Assembly (NCBI RefSeq): GCF_003892345.1
Contig: NZ_RRUE01000001.1
Coordinates: forward strand, 1,504,078 to 1,568,077
Source: Lautropia dentalis
Lineage (GTDB): Bacteria; Pseudomonadota; Gammaproteobacteria; Burkholderiales; Burkholderiaceae_E
DNA: 64,000 bases
Reading direction: 5' to 3'
Position numbers and translations under genes: made by a program. The notes below the pieces were generated by a model. It did not search any database. It saw only the letters and a program-made list of their open reading frames with translations, and had not been told where the DNA came from. Shown piece after piece: positions 51,326-62,508 of this stretch. Numbering within the stretch: position 1 is the first letter of the stretch; the number at the start of each line of letters is the position of its first letter.

Positions 51326-51833
51326 GGTTCGGGGAACCTGTGAAGAACGGCCGGCATGGACCTGCAGGCCCGTTGCTGGCAGGGGAGCATGGCACATACC
51401 GGCCGCCTTGCAGTCTCTGGTCCATCACCCGTTGCCGGCATGAGGTTGAGGGACCTGACCTGCAGCTGTTGACGGGACTGCCATGCGGCGGATTGAACCA
51501 TAATTCCGCATAATTGCATGATACAGAACACCGTTCCGGCCATCCGGCCTATGCCGTCTGGCCTGTGCCATCCGGTCTGTGTCATCGGGCCCGTGTCGTC
51601 TGACCTGAGTCCGCCGGTTCATGCCCTCGGTGCATGTCGTGAACCTGGTCAGGGCAGATGGATGATCGCAGAGCCGGGCCGGTTCATCGGGTGCCCTGGC
51701 CCAGAGTACGAGCCAGCCCGTGCTCCGTCGTACCGTCGTACCATCGGACCCGTGACCCGTATCCCGTCCCGTGGGCACCCGATGTCCCGCCCGGACCGGG
51801 CCTGCCTGGATCAGCCTCTGTGAAACGCCCTGC
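51326..51833. promoter_or_regulatory. Divergent nadK/hrcA region
   Basis: 508 bp without supportable genes. Part (51488-51535) is AT-rich and likely contains promoters (TTGAAC and TAATT-type words). No CIRCE-type TTAGCACTC/GAGTGCTAA repeat was found. A 14-bp tandem repeat follows. Confidence 0.5.
51540..51609. repeat. 14-bp tandem repeat, five copies, upstream of hrcA
   Basis: CCATCCGGCCTATG, CCGTCTGGCCTGTG, CCATCCGGTCTGTG, TCATCGGGCCCGTG and TCGTCTGACCTGAG follow each other without gaps. The unit is not a multiple of three, in line with a non-coding location. Confidence 0.8.
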
Positions 51834-52853
51834 ATGGACGAACGCGCCCGCATCCTTCTCAAATCCCTGATCGAGCACTACATCGTCGATGGCCAGCCGG
51901 TGGGGTCGCGCACGCTGTCACAGTATTCGCGGCTCGATCTGTCGCCGGCCACCATCCGCAACGTGATGGCCGATCTGGAAGAGCACGGCTTCATTGCCCA
52001 CCGCCACACTTCCAGCGGCCGGGTGCCCACGCCGCGCGGCTACCGGCTGTTCGTCGACTCCCTGCTCACCGTCCAGCCGCTGGATGCGGGTGAGAGCAGC
52101 CAGATGCAGCATGCGCTGGTGGCCGAAGACCCGCGACAGGTTATCACCCGGGCCGCCGGCCTGCTGTCACAGCTGTCGTCCTTTGCCGGTGTCGTGTCCA
52201 CACAGCGGCGGGACGGTGGTTTCCGGCACATCGAATTCCTGCGCCTGTCGGCCCGGCGCGTGCTGCTCATTCTCGTTTCGCCGGACGGTACCGTGCACAA
52301 CCGCATGCTGCAGGTCGATCGCGACTACAGCCCGTCCGTGCTGCACGAGGCCGCCAACTACATCAACGCCCATTATGCCGGCGTGAGCTTCGAGGAGATC
52401 AGGCGCCGCCTGGGCACGGAGCTGGCCGAACTGCGCCGCGACATCAGCCAGCTGATGCAGCGTGCCGTCGATGCCGGTCTGGATGCAGCCCGCGATGATG
52501 CCGACAAGATGGTGATCGCCGGCAGCAGCAACTTCGTCGGCATTCCCGATTTTGCAGACGACATGGCCCGCCTGAAGCAGCTCTTTGGCCTCTTCGAGCA
52601 GCGCACCGACCTGCTGCAGCTGATGGACGCCTCGGCCCGGGCCGATGGGGTGCAGATCTACATCGGCGGCGAGTCCGAGCTGGTGCCCATGGAAGAGCTG
52701 TCCATCGTCATCGCCCCCTACCGGGCCGATGGCAAGGTGGTGGGCACGCTGGGCGTCATCGGCCCCACCCGCATGGCCTACCAGCGGATGATCCCGATGG
52801 TGGACATCACCGCCCGGTTGGTGTCGGCGGCGCTGGATCAGGGGGAGATGTGA
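51834..52853 (+). CDS. hrcA: Heat-inducible transcription repressor HrcA
   Basis: 339 residues. [20 protein letters not shown] then [20 protein letters not shown] and [20 protein letters not shown] form the winged HTH of Hrc[20 protein letters not shown] is its signature. The GAF-like C-domain ends in [20 protein letters not shown]. HrcA represses groES/groEL-type operons at CIRCE sites. Located next to nadK and near grpE-dnaK-dnaJ as in other betaproteobacteria. Confidence 0.96.
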   Translation: MDERARILLKSLIEHYIVDGQPVGSRTLSQYSRLDLSPATIRNVMADLEEHGFIAHRHTSSGRVPTPRGYRLFVDSLLTVQPLDAGESSQMQHALVAEDPRQVITRAAGLLSQLSSFAGVVSTQRRDGGFRHIEFLRLSARRVLLILVSPDGTVHNRMLQVDRDYSPSVLHEAANYINAHYAGVSFEEIRRRLGTELAELRRDISQLMQRAVDAGLDAARDDADKMVIAGSSNFVGIPDFADDMARLKQLFGLFEQRTDLLQLMDASARADGVQIYIGGESELVPMEELSIVIAPYRADGKVVGTLGVIGPTRMAYQRMIPMVDITARLVSAALDQGEM

Positions 52854-53054
52854 AAGGGGACCAAGGTGCCCAGGCGAACCCGGATGAGGGCGTGTGGTGT
52901 TGCAACAGCAGGAAAAGCCATGGCTGGACACGCTCTACAATCGGGGGGCCGGATGGGCGCCCGCATGAACGGGGCCAAGGGTTGGGCTGCTGCGTCGAAC
53001 TGGCAGTTTACCGGCACCAGTAACCGGATTCGTCATGTCAGAGGAGTGAGCGCC

Positions 53055-53342
53055 GTGCTCGACAAGGAAGCATTGCTGGCTTTGCTGGCCGATCTCGAAT
53101 CCGATCGGGTCGAGAGAACGATATCGGTGGACAAGACGGACAAGTTCTCCCAGGCCGTGTGTGCCTTTGCCAACGATTATCCGGGCCATCGCCAGCCAGG
53201 CTACCTGATCATCGGCGTGGATGACCGCGGCAGGCTCAATGGAACGAAGGTCAGCGATCAGCTGCTGCAGAATCTGGGGGCGTTACGCTCAGACGGAAAC
53301 ATTCTTCCCCTGCCGGCACTGTCGACAAGTTCTTTCTGGTGA
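53055..53342 (+). pseudogene. AlbA_2 (Schlafen-type) domain protein, 3'-truncated
   Basis: 95 residues from GTG 53055, preceded by AGAGGAG. LDKEALLALLADLESDRVER then TISVDKTDKFSQAVCAFAND and RQPGYLIIGVDDRGRLNGTK match the N-terminal AlbA_2 putative DNA/RNA-binding domain of long ATP-binding helix-turn-helix proteins (usually 400+ residues). Similarity breaks after NILPLPALS; six unrelated residues and a stop follow, and the ParA gene starts 19 bp on. The remaining protein is therefore a fragment, perhaps still translated and coupled to parA. Confidence 0.7.
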
Positions 53343-53361
53343 CGCTGCGTCGGAGAAGCAC

Positions 53362-54360
53362 ATGAAGACGATCGCGTTTTTCAACAACAAGGGTGGCGTC
53401 GGAAAGACTTCGCTTGTGTACCATCTGGCGTGGATGTACGCCGATCGTGGCCTTCGGGTACTGGTGGCCGACCTCGATCCGCAGGCCAACCTGACAGCCA
53501 TGTTCATCGATGACGACAGGCTGATCGATCTGTGGGAAGGCAAGCCGGGCAATACGGTTGTCGACAGCCTGAAGCCTCTGGTGGAAAGAACAGGGGACAT
53601 CCGGGAGCCTCATGTCGAAATGGTCGGTGGTCAGGGGATCGGGCTCGTTCCCGGCAACCTGGCGTTGTCCCGCTTTGAGGATTTGCTCTCCCAGAACTGG
53701 CCAGATTGCCTGTCTGGCGTGGTTGCTCCCTTTCGGGTCATGTCGGCATTTCACCGGATCGTCATGATGGCGACGCACCAGATTCAGGCAGATATTGCGC
53801 TGATCGACGTTGGCCCCAATCTGGGGGCCATCAACCGGGCTGCCCTGATTGCGGCCGATCAGGTCGTTCTGCCGCTGGCACCAGACCTGTTTTCCCTGCA
53901 GGGGCTCCGAAATCTGGGTCCCACGCTGCGCAGCTGGCGAAAGGACTGGAAGAAAAGGCTGGGTGAGTTTCCAGCGGGTGAAGACCTGGATGTTCCCGAA
54001 GGAAACATGCTACCGCTTGGTTATGTGGTCATGCAGCACGGAGTTCGCGAGAGTCGGCCGGTCAAGGCATACCAGCGCTGGCTGAACCGTATTCCTTCGG
54101 TCTACCGAACGGCTGTTCTGGATGAATCCATCGACCAAAGGGATGTACCCGCGGTGGATGCAGATCCTCACAGGCTTGCCCTGCTCAGGAATTACAGGTC
54201 CCTGATGCCGCTGGCCATGGATGCGCACAAGCCCATGTTTTTCCTGAAAGCTTTCGATGGTGCCATCGGTGCACATGCGGCTGCCGTCAAGGCGTGCTAC
54301 GACGATTTTCTGGATCTGGGTACGCAGATTTCCCTGAAGTCCGGGTTTGAGATGAATTGA
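53362..54360 (+). CDS. ParA/MinD-type ATPase, orphan
   Basis: 332 residues, CGGAGAAG before ATG 53362. MKTIAFFNNKGGVGKTSLVY is a deviant Walker A, VLVADLDPQANLTAMFIDDD the A' motif, and IALIDVGPNLGAINRAALIA Walker B. The C-half carries VPEGNMLPLGYVVMQHGVRE and a helical end. No ParB or parS is seen, so plasmid-type partitioning is unlikely. Chromosomal orphan ParA proteins of this kind occur in mobile islands with unknown roles. Codon use is visibly less GC-rich than that of hrcA and hemH. Confidence 0.85.
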   Translation: MKTIAFFNNKGGVGKTSLVYHLAWMYADRGLRVLVADLDPQANLTAMFIDDDRLIDLWEGKPGNTVVDSLKPLVERTGDIREPHVEMVGGQGIGLVPGNLALSRFEDLLSQNWPDCLSGVVAPFRVMSAFHRIVMMATHQIQADIALIDVGPNLGAINRAALIAADQVVLPLAPDLFSLQGLRNLGPTLRSWRKDWKKRLGEFPAGEDLDVPEGNMLPLGYVVMQHGVRESRPVKAYQRWLNRIPSVYRTAVLDESIDQRDVPAVDADPHRLALLRNYRSLMPLAMDAHKPMFFLKAFDGAIGAHAAAVKACYDDFLDLGTQISLKSGFEMN

Positions 54361-54370
54361 TTCCGCCCTT

Positions 54371-54523
54371 TCAGGCCAGGGGGCCGAAGTGCTCGCCCAT
54401 TCCAGCCCAGGCTCCAATGTGCTCGAAGATTTTTGCAGAGACCTCTTGTGTTTCAGCGCTTTTGTTTTTCTGTTTGATCAGGAATGCATTGATGAATATT
54501 TCGGTATGGATGACGTACGGTGG
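54371..54523 (-). pseudogene. C-terminal remnant of an unknown gene
   Basis: Open minus-strand frame of 50 codons without a start: the readable part is YVIHTEIFINAFLIKQKNKS and then VSAKIFEHIGAWAGMGEHFG, ending PLA and stop at 54371. Composition looks like real protein and AT content is above that of hemH. It is cut off by the hemH start region. Probably the tail of a gene lost when the hrcA-hemH interval was rearranged. Confidence 0.35.
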
Positions 54524-55554
54524 CTAATGTCGAATTCAAACCCCAGGCCGCCATCCTGCTGGTCCAGCTGGGTACGCCCGACAGCACCTCGGTGCCCGAT
54601 GTGCGGCGCTACCTGCGCGAGTTCCTGTCCGACCGGCGGGTGGTGGAAACCTCGCCCTGGATCTGGCAGCCCATCCTGCACACCCTGGTGCTGCCGCGGC
54701 GTCCGAAGGAATCGGCCCAAAAATACGCCGCCATCTGGACGGAGGCCGGCTCGCCGCTGCTGGTCAACACCCGGCTCACCGCCCAGGCCCTGTCCGAAGA
54801 GCTGAAGATCCGTGGCCGGCTGGTGGAGGTGCACTGGGCCATGCGCTATGGCAACCCCGGCATGGCCCAGGCCCTGCGTGACCTGCGCGACCGGGGCTTC
54901 GACAAGGTGCTGGTCGTACCCATGTACCCCCAGTATTCGGCCACCACCAGTGGCACGGTGTTCGACGTGATCGCCCGCGAGTTCCTCACCTGGCGTGACA
55001 TCCCGTCGCTGCGCTTCGTGAAGAGCTTCCACGACGATCCGGGCTACATCGAGGCCGTTGCCGACAGCATCCGCCAGCGCTGGCGTCAGGCCGACGGGGG
55101 CAGGCCCGACCGGCTCATCTTCAGCTTCCATGGTCTGCCACAGTCCTGCGTCGACCAGGGGGACCCCTACCAGAAGCAGTGCGAGGAGAGCGGCGCCCTC
55201 ATCGCCGCTGCCCTGGGGCTGGCGCGGGACGAATGGCTGGTCAGTTACCAGTCGCGTTTTGGCCGGGAAGAGTGGATTCAGCCCTACACCCAGCCCACCG
55301 TGGAGAAACTGGCGGGGCAGGGCGTGAAGACCATCGACGTGGTCTGCCCGGGTTTCCTGTCCGACTGCATCGAAACGCTGGAAGAGATCGACATGGAGGT
55401 GCACAACGCCTTCATGCGGGCGGGGGGCAGGCGCTTCCGCTATATTCACTGTCTCAACGATGCGCCGCTGTGGATCCACGCGCTGGCCGAAATCGTCGGC
55501 AGCGAGCTGTCCGGCTGGAAAACCCGCGAGGTCGATCTGGTTCGTCGCCGGTAG
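54520..55554 (+). CDS. hemH: Ferrochelatase
   Basis: 344 residues from GTG 54520. AAILLVQLGTPDSTSVPDVR begins the family, KVLVVPMYPQYSATTSGTVF and IFSFHGLPQSCVDQGDPYQK (with the catalytic His in SFHG) and VVCPGFLSDCIETLEEI complete it. HemH inserts Fe(II) into protoporphyrin IX, last step of haem synthesis; hemL of the same pathway is 8 kb downstream. A weak GGATG-like element precedes the GTG. Confidence 0.95.
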   Translation: MANVEFKPQAAILLVQLGTPDSTSVPDVRRYLREFLSDRRVVETSPWIWQPILHTLVLPRRPKESAQKYAAIWTEAGSPLLVNTRLTAQALSEELKIRGRLVEVHWAMRYGNPGMAQALRDLRDRGFDKVLVVPMYPQYSATTSGTVFDVIAREFLTWRDIPSLRFVKSFHDDPGYIEAVADSIRQRWRQADGGRPDRLIFSFHGLPQSCVDQGDPYQKQCEESGALIAAALGLARDEWLVSYQSRFGREEWIQPYTQPTVEKLAGQGVKTIDVVCPGFLSDCIETLEEIDMEVHNAFMRAGGRRFRYIHCLNDAPLWIHALAEIVGSELSGWKTREVDLVRRR

Positions 55555-55637
55555 AAATTCGCGACCCATGGCCTCGCGGCGTGCGTCACGGGACATTGGC
55601 ACGCCGGGCCGGCCCGGACAACCCGAAGCAGTCGACG

Positions 55638-56462
55638 ATGAACAGCCCTTACCTGACAGAGTTTCTCAGCGTAGCCCTCGTGCACCTGCTGGCGGTGGTG
55701 TCGCCCGGGTCGGACTTCGCCGTGGCGGTTCGTCAGGCCGTGCAGCACGGCCGCCAGGCCGGCCTGATCAGCGCCGTGGGCTTTGGCCTCGGCATGCTGG
55801 TGCATGTGGTCTATACCCTGATCGGCCTGGCGGCCCTGTTGCGAACCGTGCCCGCCGCCATGCGGGCGGCCCAGCTGGTGGGGGCGGCCTATCTGGCCTG
55901 GCTGGCCATTCACTTCATGCGCAGTGCGCCACCGGCGGGTGATCCGCTCGATGCCGATGAGACTGCCGATCCGTCAACTGGCCCGGCATCGCCCGGATAT
56001 TCACACAGGCCATACCAGCAGGCCCCGTCCTCCCGGTCTGTCCAGTCGCCTGCGCTGGCTACCCAGCCTGCCCAGTTCATCCAGTCAGACCGGTCCGCCC
56101 AGTCAGAGCCGTCCGCCCGGTCAGAACAGTGCTCTCAGTCAGAGCAGTCCACCCGGTCTGTCCACACCCAGTCCACCCGCCAGGCGTTCCTGACCGGCTT
56201 CTTCACCAACGCCACCAACCCGAAGGCCACGATGTTCTTCCTGGCCGTGTTCACCACCCTGGTCAGCCCGCAGACGCCGCTGGAAATCCAGACGCTCTAT
56301 GGCCTGTGGATGTGCGTGGCCACCTCGATCTGGTTTGCCATCGTGGCGGTGCTGTTTTCCCACGAGGCGGTACGCCGCCGCTTTCTGGCCCACGGCTACT
56401 GGTTCGAGCGCATCATGGGGGCCTTCCTGCTGGCTTTTGCGCTGAAGCTGGTGTTCTTCTGA
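55638..56462 (+). CDS. LysE/RhtB-family amino acid exporter
   Basis: 274 residues. VALVHLLAVVSPGSDFAVAV contains the family PG-P type motif, GLISAVGFGLGMLVHVVYTL the second segment, and GFFTNATNPKATMFFLAVF the conserved NPKA region; six membrane segments. Exports homoserine, threonine or similar amino acids. A ~60-residue Ser/Gln/Arg-rich, repeat-encoded insertion occupies the loop between the third and fourth segments, which is short in relatives (~205-210 residues total). ATG 55638 chosen by alignment with relatives. Confidence 0.9.
   Translation: MNSPYLTEFLSVALVHLLAVVSPGSDFAVAVRQAVQHGRQAGLISAVGFGLGMLVHVVYTLIGLAALLRTVPAAMRAAQLVGAAYLAWLAIHFMRSAPPAGDPLDADETADPSTGPASPGYSHRPYQQAPSSRSVQSPALATQPAQFIQSDRSAQSEPSARSEQCSQSEQSTRSVHTQSTRQAFLTGFFTNATNPKATMFFLAVFTTLVSPQTPLEIQTLYGLWMCVATSIWFAIVAVLFSHEAVRRRFLAHGYWFERIMGAFLLAFALKLVFF
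56082..56153. repeat. 18-bp tandem repeat, four copies, inside the LysE-type gene
   Basis: Units at 56082, 56100, 56118 and 56136 with consensus CAGTCAGAGCAGTCCRCC encode six-residue units (QSDRSA, QSEPSA, RSEQCS, QSEQST). A fifth degenerate unit follows. Confidence 0.85.
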
Positions 56463-56561
56463 GCAGATGCCCGCGCAGGGGCGGGCATCATGGCCGGGCT
56501 GACATGCCCCCGGCAGTGAGCGCGCCGCCCGCTGCCGGCGGTATTCACCGGAGGGCAGACC

Positions 56562-57041
56562 TTACTGCGGCGGGATGCGCAGCGTCTGGCCCGGGTAGAT
56601 CCTGTCGGGGTGCGACAGCATCGGCCGGTTGGCCTCGAAGATCCTGTTGTACAGGTTGGCGTTGCCGTAGAAGTCCTTCGCGATCTTCGACAGCGTGTCG
56701 CCCTTGACCACCGTGTAGAACTTCGCCTCGGGGGTGCTGCTGGCCACGGTCAGCTCGTCATTGACCTTGTCCACGCCGGCCACGTTGCCGCAGCAGAGCA
56801 GGATCTTCTCTTTCGTTTCCTGGTCGGCGGCCTGACCCGAGACGGTCACGGCGCTGCTGGCACCGTCGAACTGCACGGCCAGATTGTCGGCGCTCAGGTT
56901 CTGGGCGCGGATGTAGGTGAGAATGGCATCGGCAGCGGCCTGGTTGGCAGCCTCGGGGTTGCTGGCCGGGGTGGCGGCCTGGGCACTGCTGCCGCCAAAG
57001 AGTTTCTCGCCGGCTTCTTTCATGAAGGACATCAGACCCAT
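56562..57041 (-). CDS. lysM: BON and LysM domain protein (Kbp/YgaU type)
   Basis: 159 residues. MSFMKEAGEKLFGGSSAQAA opens it; residues about 35-95 are a BON domain (VSGQAADQETKEKILLCCGN, VDKVNDEL), and residues about 105-158 a LysM domain (YTVVKGDTLSKIAKDFYGNA, NRIFEANRPML, YPGQTLRIPP). This order equals E. coli Kbp/YgaU, a cytoplasmic potassium-binding protein. Start may be ATG 57041 or 57032. Confidence 0.93.
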   Translation of the reverse strand: MGLMSFMKEAGEKLFGGSSAQAATPASNPEAANQAAADAILTYIRAQNLSADNLAVQFDGASSAVTVSGQAADQETKEKILLCCGNVAGVDKVNDELTVASSTPEAKFYTVVKGDTLSKIAKDFYGNANLYNRIFEANRPMLSHPDRIYPGQTLRIPPQ

Positions 57042-57229
57042 GGTGTTTCTCCTGTCGATGAGGGGGAAGGCCCGCCGCCGTGATCCGGGGACCGTGCAGC
57101 GGGAAGGGGAGGGTGCAACGGGCGGGGCGTACCCGGTTCCACCAGCCCGCCGCGCAGGCTGCCGCCCGTGCAGAAACCCCGATCATAAGGGATGAGGTGC
57201 CGGCATGGCGGGGATGTGGTCAAATCCGG

Positions 57230-57258
57230 CTTGTGAATCCTTGTGTCGTTCCCATATG
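57230..57258 (+). promoter_or_regulatory. Sigma-32 promoter of grpE
   Basis: CTTGTGA (57230-57236), a 14-bp spacer, and CCCATATG (57251-57258), close to the heat-shock consensus CTTGAAA-N13-15-CCCCATnT. It lies about 55 bp upstream of the grpE start. Confidence 0.7.
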
Positions 57259-57313
57259 AGGGTCAACACAACGATTCAGCCAGATTCACATACGACAAGG
57301 GGTACTCCAGGAC

Positions 57314-58123
57314 ATGAATCATTCCAGGAAGGGCGGTTTCTCGCGTCATTCCGGCTACCCGGAGCAGGGACAGGGTACCGGTGAGCAGCCCATGTTCGCC
57401 AACGACGATCAGCACGGTTACACACGGTCCGGACACGCACAGGGCCAGACCCGCTTCGGTCCCGAGGCCAATCCGCAGTGGCAGACCCAGCCCGGGCAGC
57501 AGGCCACCCAGGCGCCGGATGCCGGCGCACCCGCGGCCCAGGGCCTCCACACCCAGTCCCAGACCGGCTGGGAACAGCCCGGTCCCGAAGAGGCCATGCA
57601 TGCCGCACCGCCCGAATCTGCAGCCGGTTCCGATGCCGGTGCCGTCGAAGCCCTGCAGGCCGAAATCGAAGCGCTGAAGGCCGAGCTGGAGGCCGCGCAG
57701 AAGCAGGCCGCCCACAACCAGGAGCAGTTCGTACGTGCCAGTGCCGAAACGGAAAACGTCCGTCGCCGCGGCAAGGAAGAGCTGGACAAGGCACGCAAGT
57801 TTGCCATCGAGGGCTTTGCCGAATCGCTGCTGCCGGTCTGTGACAGCCTCGAAATGGCGCTGAAGGTCGAGTCTCCGTCGGTCGAGAGCATCCGCGAGGG
57901 GGCCGAGGCCACGCTGCGCCAGCTGCTGCAGGCGCTGGAGCGCAACAAGGTGCAGGTGGTGGACCCGGTCGGCCAGCGCTTCGACCCCAACACCCAGCAG
58001 GCCATCTCCATGCAGCCCACGCCGGGCGTGGCGGCCAATCACGTGGCGGCCGTGCTGCAGAAGGGCTACCTCATCAACGACCGGGTGCTGCGCCCGGCCA
58101 TGGTGGTGGTCAGCCAGGGCTGA
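57314..58123 (+). CDS. grpE: Nucleotide exchange factor GrpE
   Basis: 269 residues against a usual ~190. After about 115 Gln/Gly/Pro-rich, poorly conserved residues comes a coiled coil ([20 protein letters not shown]), then [20 protein letters not shown] and [20 protein letters not shown], and the beta-wing with [20 protein letters not shown] and [20 protein letters not shown]. GrpE dimers release ADP from DnaK. First gene of the grpE-dnaK-dnaJ cluster and preceded by a sigma-32-type promoter. Confidence 0.96.
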   Translation: MNHSRKGGFSRHSGYPEQGQGTGEQPMFANDDQHGYTRSGHAQGQTRFGPEANPQWQTQPGQQATQAPDAGAPAAQGLHTQSQTGWEQPGPEEAMHAAPPESAAGSDAGAVEALQAEIEALKAELEAAQKQAAHNQEQFVRASAETENVRRRGKEELDKARKFAIEGFAESLLPVCDSLEMALKVESPSVESIREGAEATLRQLLQALERNKVQVVDPVGQRFDPNTQQAISMQPTPGVAANHVAAVLQKGYLINDRVLRPAMVVVSQG

Positions 58124-58321
58124 TGTGCCAGGGCGCCAAAGCGCTGCAGGACTTTGGCAGAGGCTCCCCGGGGGATGTGCGCCGGAGGGCGGTCGCGGTG
58201 TGTGCGGTTCGTGGCCGATGTGCCGTGAGGCCGGCGACGTTCGCCGGTCCGCCCTGCGCCGCTGGCGCGTGGCGCCCCGGGACGGCCATGGGCGGGGCGA
58301 CAAATTTTTGTTCCTGCCCCC

Positions 58322-58349
58322 CTTGAAAGCCATCGGGCCATCCCCAATT
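58322..58349 (+). promoter_or_regulatory. Sigma-32 promoter of dnaK
   Basis: CTTGAAA (58322-58328), a 13-bp spacer, CCCCAATT (58342-58349): nearly perfect heat-shock consensus, 121 bp before dnaK. Thus dnaK can be induced separately from grpE. The rest of the 58124-58470 gap shows no gene. Confidence 0.85.
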
Positions 58350-58470
58350 GCTGAAACATCTTTGAACCAGATTTCGCGGGAGCCGCGCCGGCGGGCCCCT
58401 CCGGCCCCCTGCATCGGGGCGGACGAGGCCCTGCAAACCGGCCGGCTCCCCGGCATACAAGAGGAAAAAC

Positions 58471-60429
<1,959 letters not shown>

Positions 60430-60440
60430 TCGCTGTAAAG

Positions 60441-60490
60441 TCCGCGGCTGACGCGGAAGGCGACCGGACCGGATATCATCCGGGCCGGTC
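60441..60490 (+). terminator. Paired hairpins between dnaK and dnaJ
   Basis: TCCGCG/CGCGGA (60441-60457) and GACCGG-A-CCGGAT/ATCCGG-G-CCGGTC (60462-60490). There is no T-run, so these may moderate read-through into dnaJ or protect the dnaK mRNA end, rather than act as a full stop. The gap 60430-60782 has no other supportable feature. Confidence 0.4.
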
Positions 60491-60782
60491 TGCCGGTATC
60501 CGCTGGGCAGGGGACTCGAGGCGCTTCTGCAGAAGTCCTGCTGAACGGCCCGCCCGCGGATGATCCATACCCAATACCCGGTGCGCCGGGTATCTTTCTT
60601 TGTGCATATCCGGAAGGTGCCTGCACGAAGGTTTGACCAAGACCGGACCGCTTCCTCACGCAAGGGAGGGTACGCCGCTTGCAGCCGGAGCCCAGTGCGC
60701 AGTGCACTGGACTGCAGCGCGCAGCGAGCTGGGTGCCGGCGTCCGGTCAAACCTTTCCGGGGCCTTCAACAACCTGTCTGTC

Positions 60783-61925
60783 ATGGCCAAACGCGACTAT
60801 TACACCGTGCTCGGGGTGGGCAAGAACGCCACCGACGAAGAGATCAAGAAAGCCTATCGGAAGATGGCCATGAAGTACCACCCGGACCGCAATCCGGGTG
60901 ACAAGCAGGCCGAAGACAAGTTCAAGGAAGTGGGCGAAGCCTACGAGGTGCTGGGCGACCGCAGCAAGCGCGACGCCTACGACCGCTACGGTCACGCCGG
61001 TGTCGACGGCATGAGTGGCATGGGCGGTATGGGCGGCATGGGGGGCGCCGGTGGTGGTGGCTTCGGCGGCTTTGCCGAGGCCTTCGGCGACATCTTTGGT
61101 GACATTTTCGGCGGCGGCAATCGTGGCGGCGGCACCGCCAACCAGATGTACCGGGGTGCCGATCTGCGCTATGCCATGGAAGTCACGCTGGAGCAGGCAG
61201 CCAACGGCTACGAAACCGAAATCCGCATCCCCTCCTGGGAAAACTGTACGACCTGCAAGGGCTCCGGCGCCAAACCCGGCACCAAACCGCAGACCTGTGC
61301 CACCTGTCATGGCCAGGGCCAGGTGCGCATGCAGCAGGGCTTCTTCTCGGTGCAGCAGACCTGCCCGACCTGCCATGGCAGTGGCAAGACGGTGAAGGAT
61401 CCGTGCGAAGCCTGCAGCGGGGCGGGCCGCATCAAGAAGAACAAGACGCTGCAGGTCAAGGTGCCGGCCGGCATCGACGACGGCATGCGCATCCGCTCGG
61501 CGGGCAATGGCGAGCCGGGTGTCAACGGTGGCCCGTCGGGCGACCTGTACGTGGAAATCCGCATCAAGGAGCATTCGGTCTTCAAGCGTGATGGCGACGA
61601 CCTGCATTGCGAGGTGCCCATCAGCATGGTCACGGCCGCGCTGGGCGGCACCATCCAGGTACCTACGCTGGGCGGCAGTGCCGAGATCGAGCTGCCCGAA
61701 GGCGTGCAGCCGGGCAAGGTGTTCCGCCTGCGTGGCAAGGGCATCAAGGGCCTGCGTTCGGCCGAGCCGGGGGCGCTGTATGCACACATCACCGTCGAAG
61801 TGCCGGTGCGCCTGACCGACAAGCAGAAGCAGATGCTGCGCGAGCTGGACCAGAGTCTGTCCGACGCCAAGCACAGCCCGCAGACCCGTAGCTGGAAGGA
61901 CCGGTTGAAGGAGTTCTTCCAGTAA
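60783..61925 (+). CDS. dnaJ: Chaperone DnaJ (Hsp40)
   Basis: 380 residues. J-domain [20 protein letters not shown] with the HPD motif ([10 protein letters not shown]), a Gly/Met-rich G/F region, a zinc-finger region with four CxxCxGxG motifs ([32 protein letters not shown]), and a C-terminal substrate domain ([16 protein letters not shown]). It stimulates DnaK ATPase and delivers clients. Start ATG 60783 by family. A clear terminator follows. Confidence 0.98.
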   Translation: MAKRDYYTVLGVGKNATDEEIKKAYRKMAMKYHPDRNPGDKQAEDKFKEVGEAYEVLGDRSKRDAYDRYGHAGVDGMSGMGGMGGMGGAGGGGFGGFAEAFGDIFGDIFGGGNRGGGTANQMYRGADLRYAMEVTLEQAANGYETEIRIPSWENCTTCKGSGAKPGTKPQTCATCHGQGQVRMQQGFFSVQQTCPTCHGSGKTVKDPCEACSGAGRIKKNKTLQVKVPAGIDDGMRIRSAGNGEPGVNGGPSGDLYVEIRIKEHSVFKRDGDDLHCEVPISMVTAALGGTIQVPTLGGSAEIELPEGVQPGKVFRLRGKGIKGLRSAEPGALYAHITVEVPVRLTDKQKQMLRELDQSLSDAKHSPQTRSWKDRLKEFFQ

Positions 61926-61966
61926 GGCAAACGCAGGAGCTTCCTCCGTAAGTTTCAGCACATCGA

Positions 61967-62017
61967 CCCGCCTGTGCCTTCCATGTTGAAATGGAGCTGC
62001 ACAGGGCGGGTTTTTTT
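61967..62017 (+). terminator. Intrinsic terminator after dnaJ
   Basis: CCCGCCTGTGC (61967-61977) pairs with GCACA-G-GGCGGG (61999-62010), one bulged G, followed by seven T. Confidence 0.85.
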
Positions 62018-62069
62018 GTGCGGAGAGAGGACTGGCCCTGGTAAAGGGCGGGCAATATGGGAGGCTGCC

Positions 62070-62507
62070 GTGAGTCTTTATGAACAGGACTTTTGGGCAT
62101 GGTGCCGTGTGCAGGCGCAGGCCCTGTGTTCAGGGCATCTTGCAGGTCTGGATCTGGTCAATCTGGCAGACGAGATCGAGGAGGCCGGGCAGGCAGATGA
62201 AAACGAGCTGCTCTCCCGCCTCGAAGTCCTGTTCATCCACCTGCTGAAATGGCGTTTTCAGCCTGCGCGTCGTGGCCGGAGCTGGCGGCTCTCCATTGCC
62301 GAACAGCGACGCAAGATCGCGCGCCGGCTGGAGCGCAGCCCCAGCCTGAAGCACAAACTGCCCGGCATTCTCGTGGACGCCTACGGTGACGCCGTACTGG
62401 GGGCCGAGCGGGAAACCGGGCTGGACGCCAGCGTCTTTCCGGCCGAAAGCCCCTGGACCTTCGAGCAGATCATGGACGCAGCATTCCTGCCAGAAGAGGG
62501 GCACTGA
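62070..62507 (+). CDS. DUF29 family protein
   Basis: 145 residues from GTG 62070, GGGAGG upstream. SLYEQDFWAWCRVQAQALCS, then LVNLADEIEEAGQADENELL and LFIHLLKWRFQPARRGRSWR are the DUF29 hallmarks (LAEEIE...L...HLLKW.YQP..R..SW). Function unknown; often multicopy in cyanobacteria and proteobacteria. Its stop codon is one base from the convergent hemL stop. Confidence 0.9.
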   Translation: MSLYEQDFWAWCRVQAQALCSGHLAGLDLVNLADEIEEAGQADENELLSRLEVLFIHLLKWRFQPARRGRSWRLSIAEQRRKIARRLERSPSLKHKLPGILVDAYGDAVLGAERETGLDASVFPAESPWTFEQIMDAAFLPEEGH

Positions 62508-62508
62508 G

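Noticed and set aside
51326..51833. CIRCE operator for HrcA
   Set aside because: No TTAGCACTC/GAGTGCTAA pair or near match was seen in this region or ahead of grpE and dnaK.
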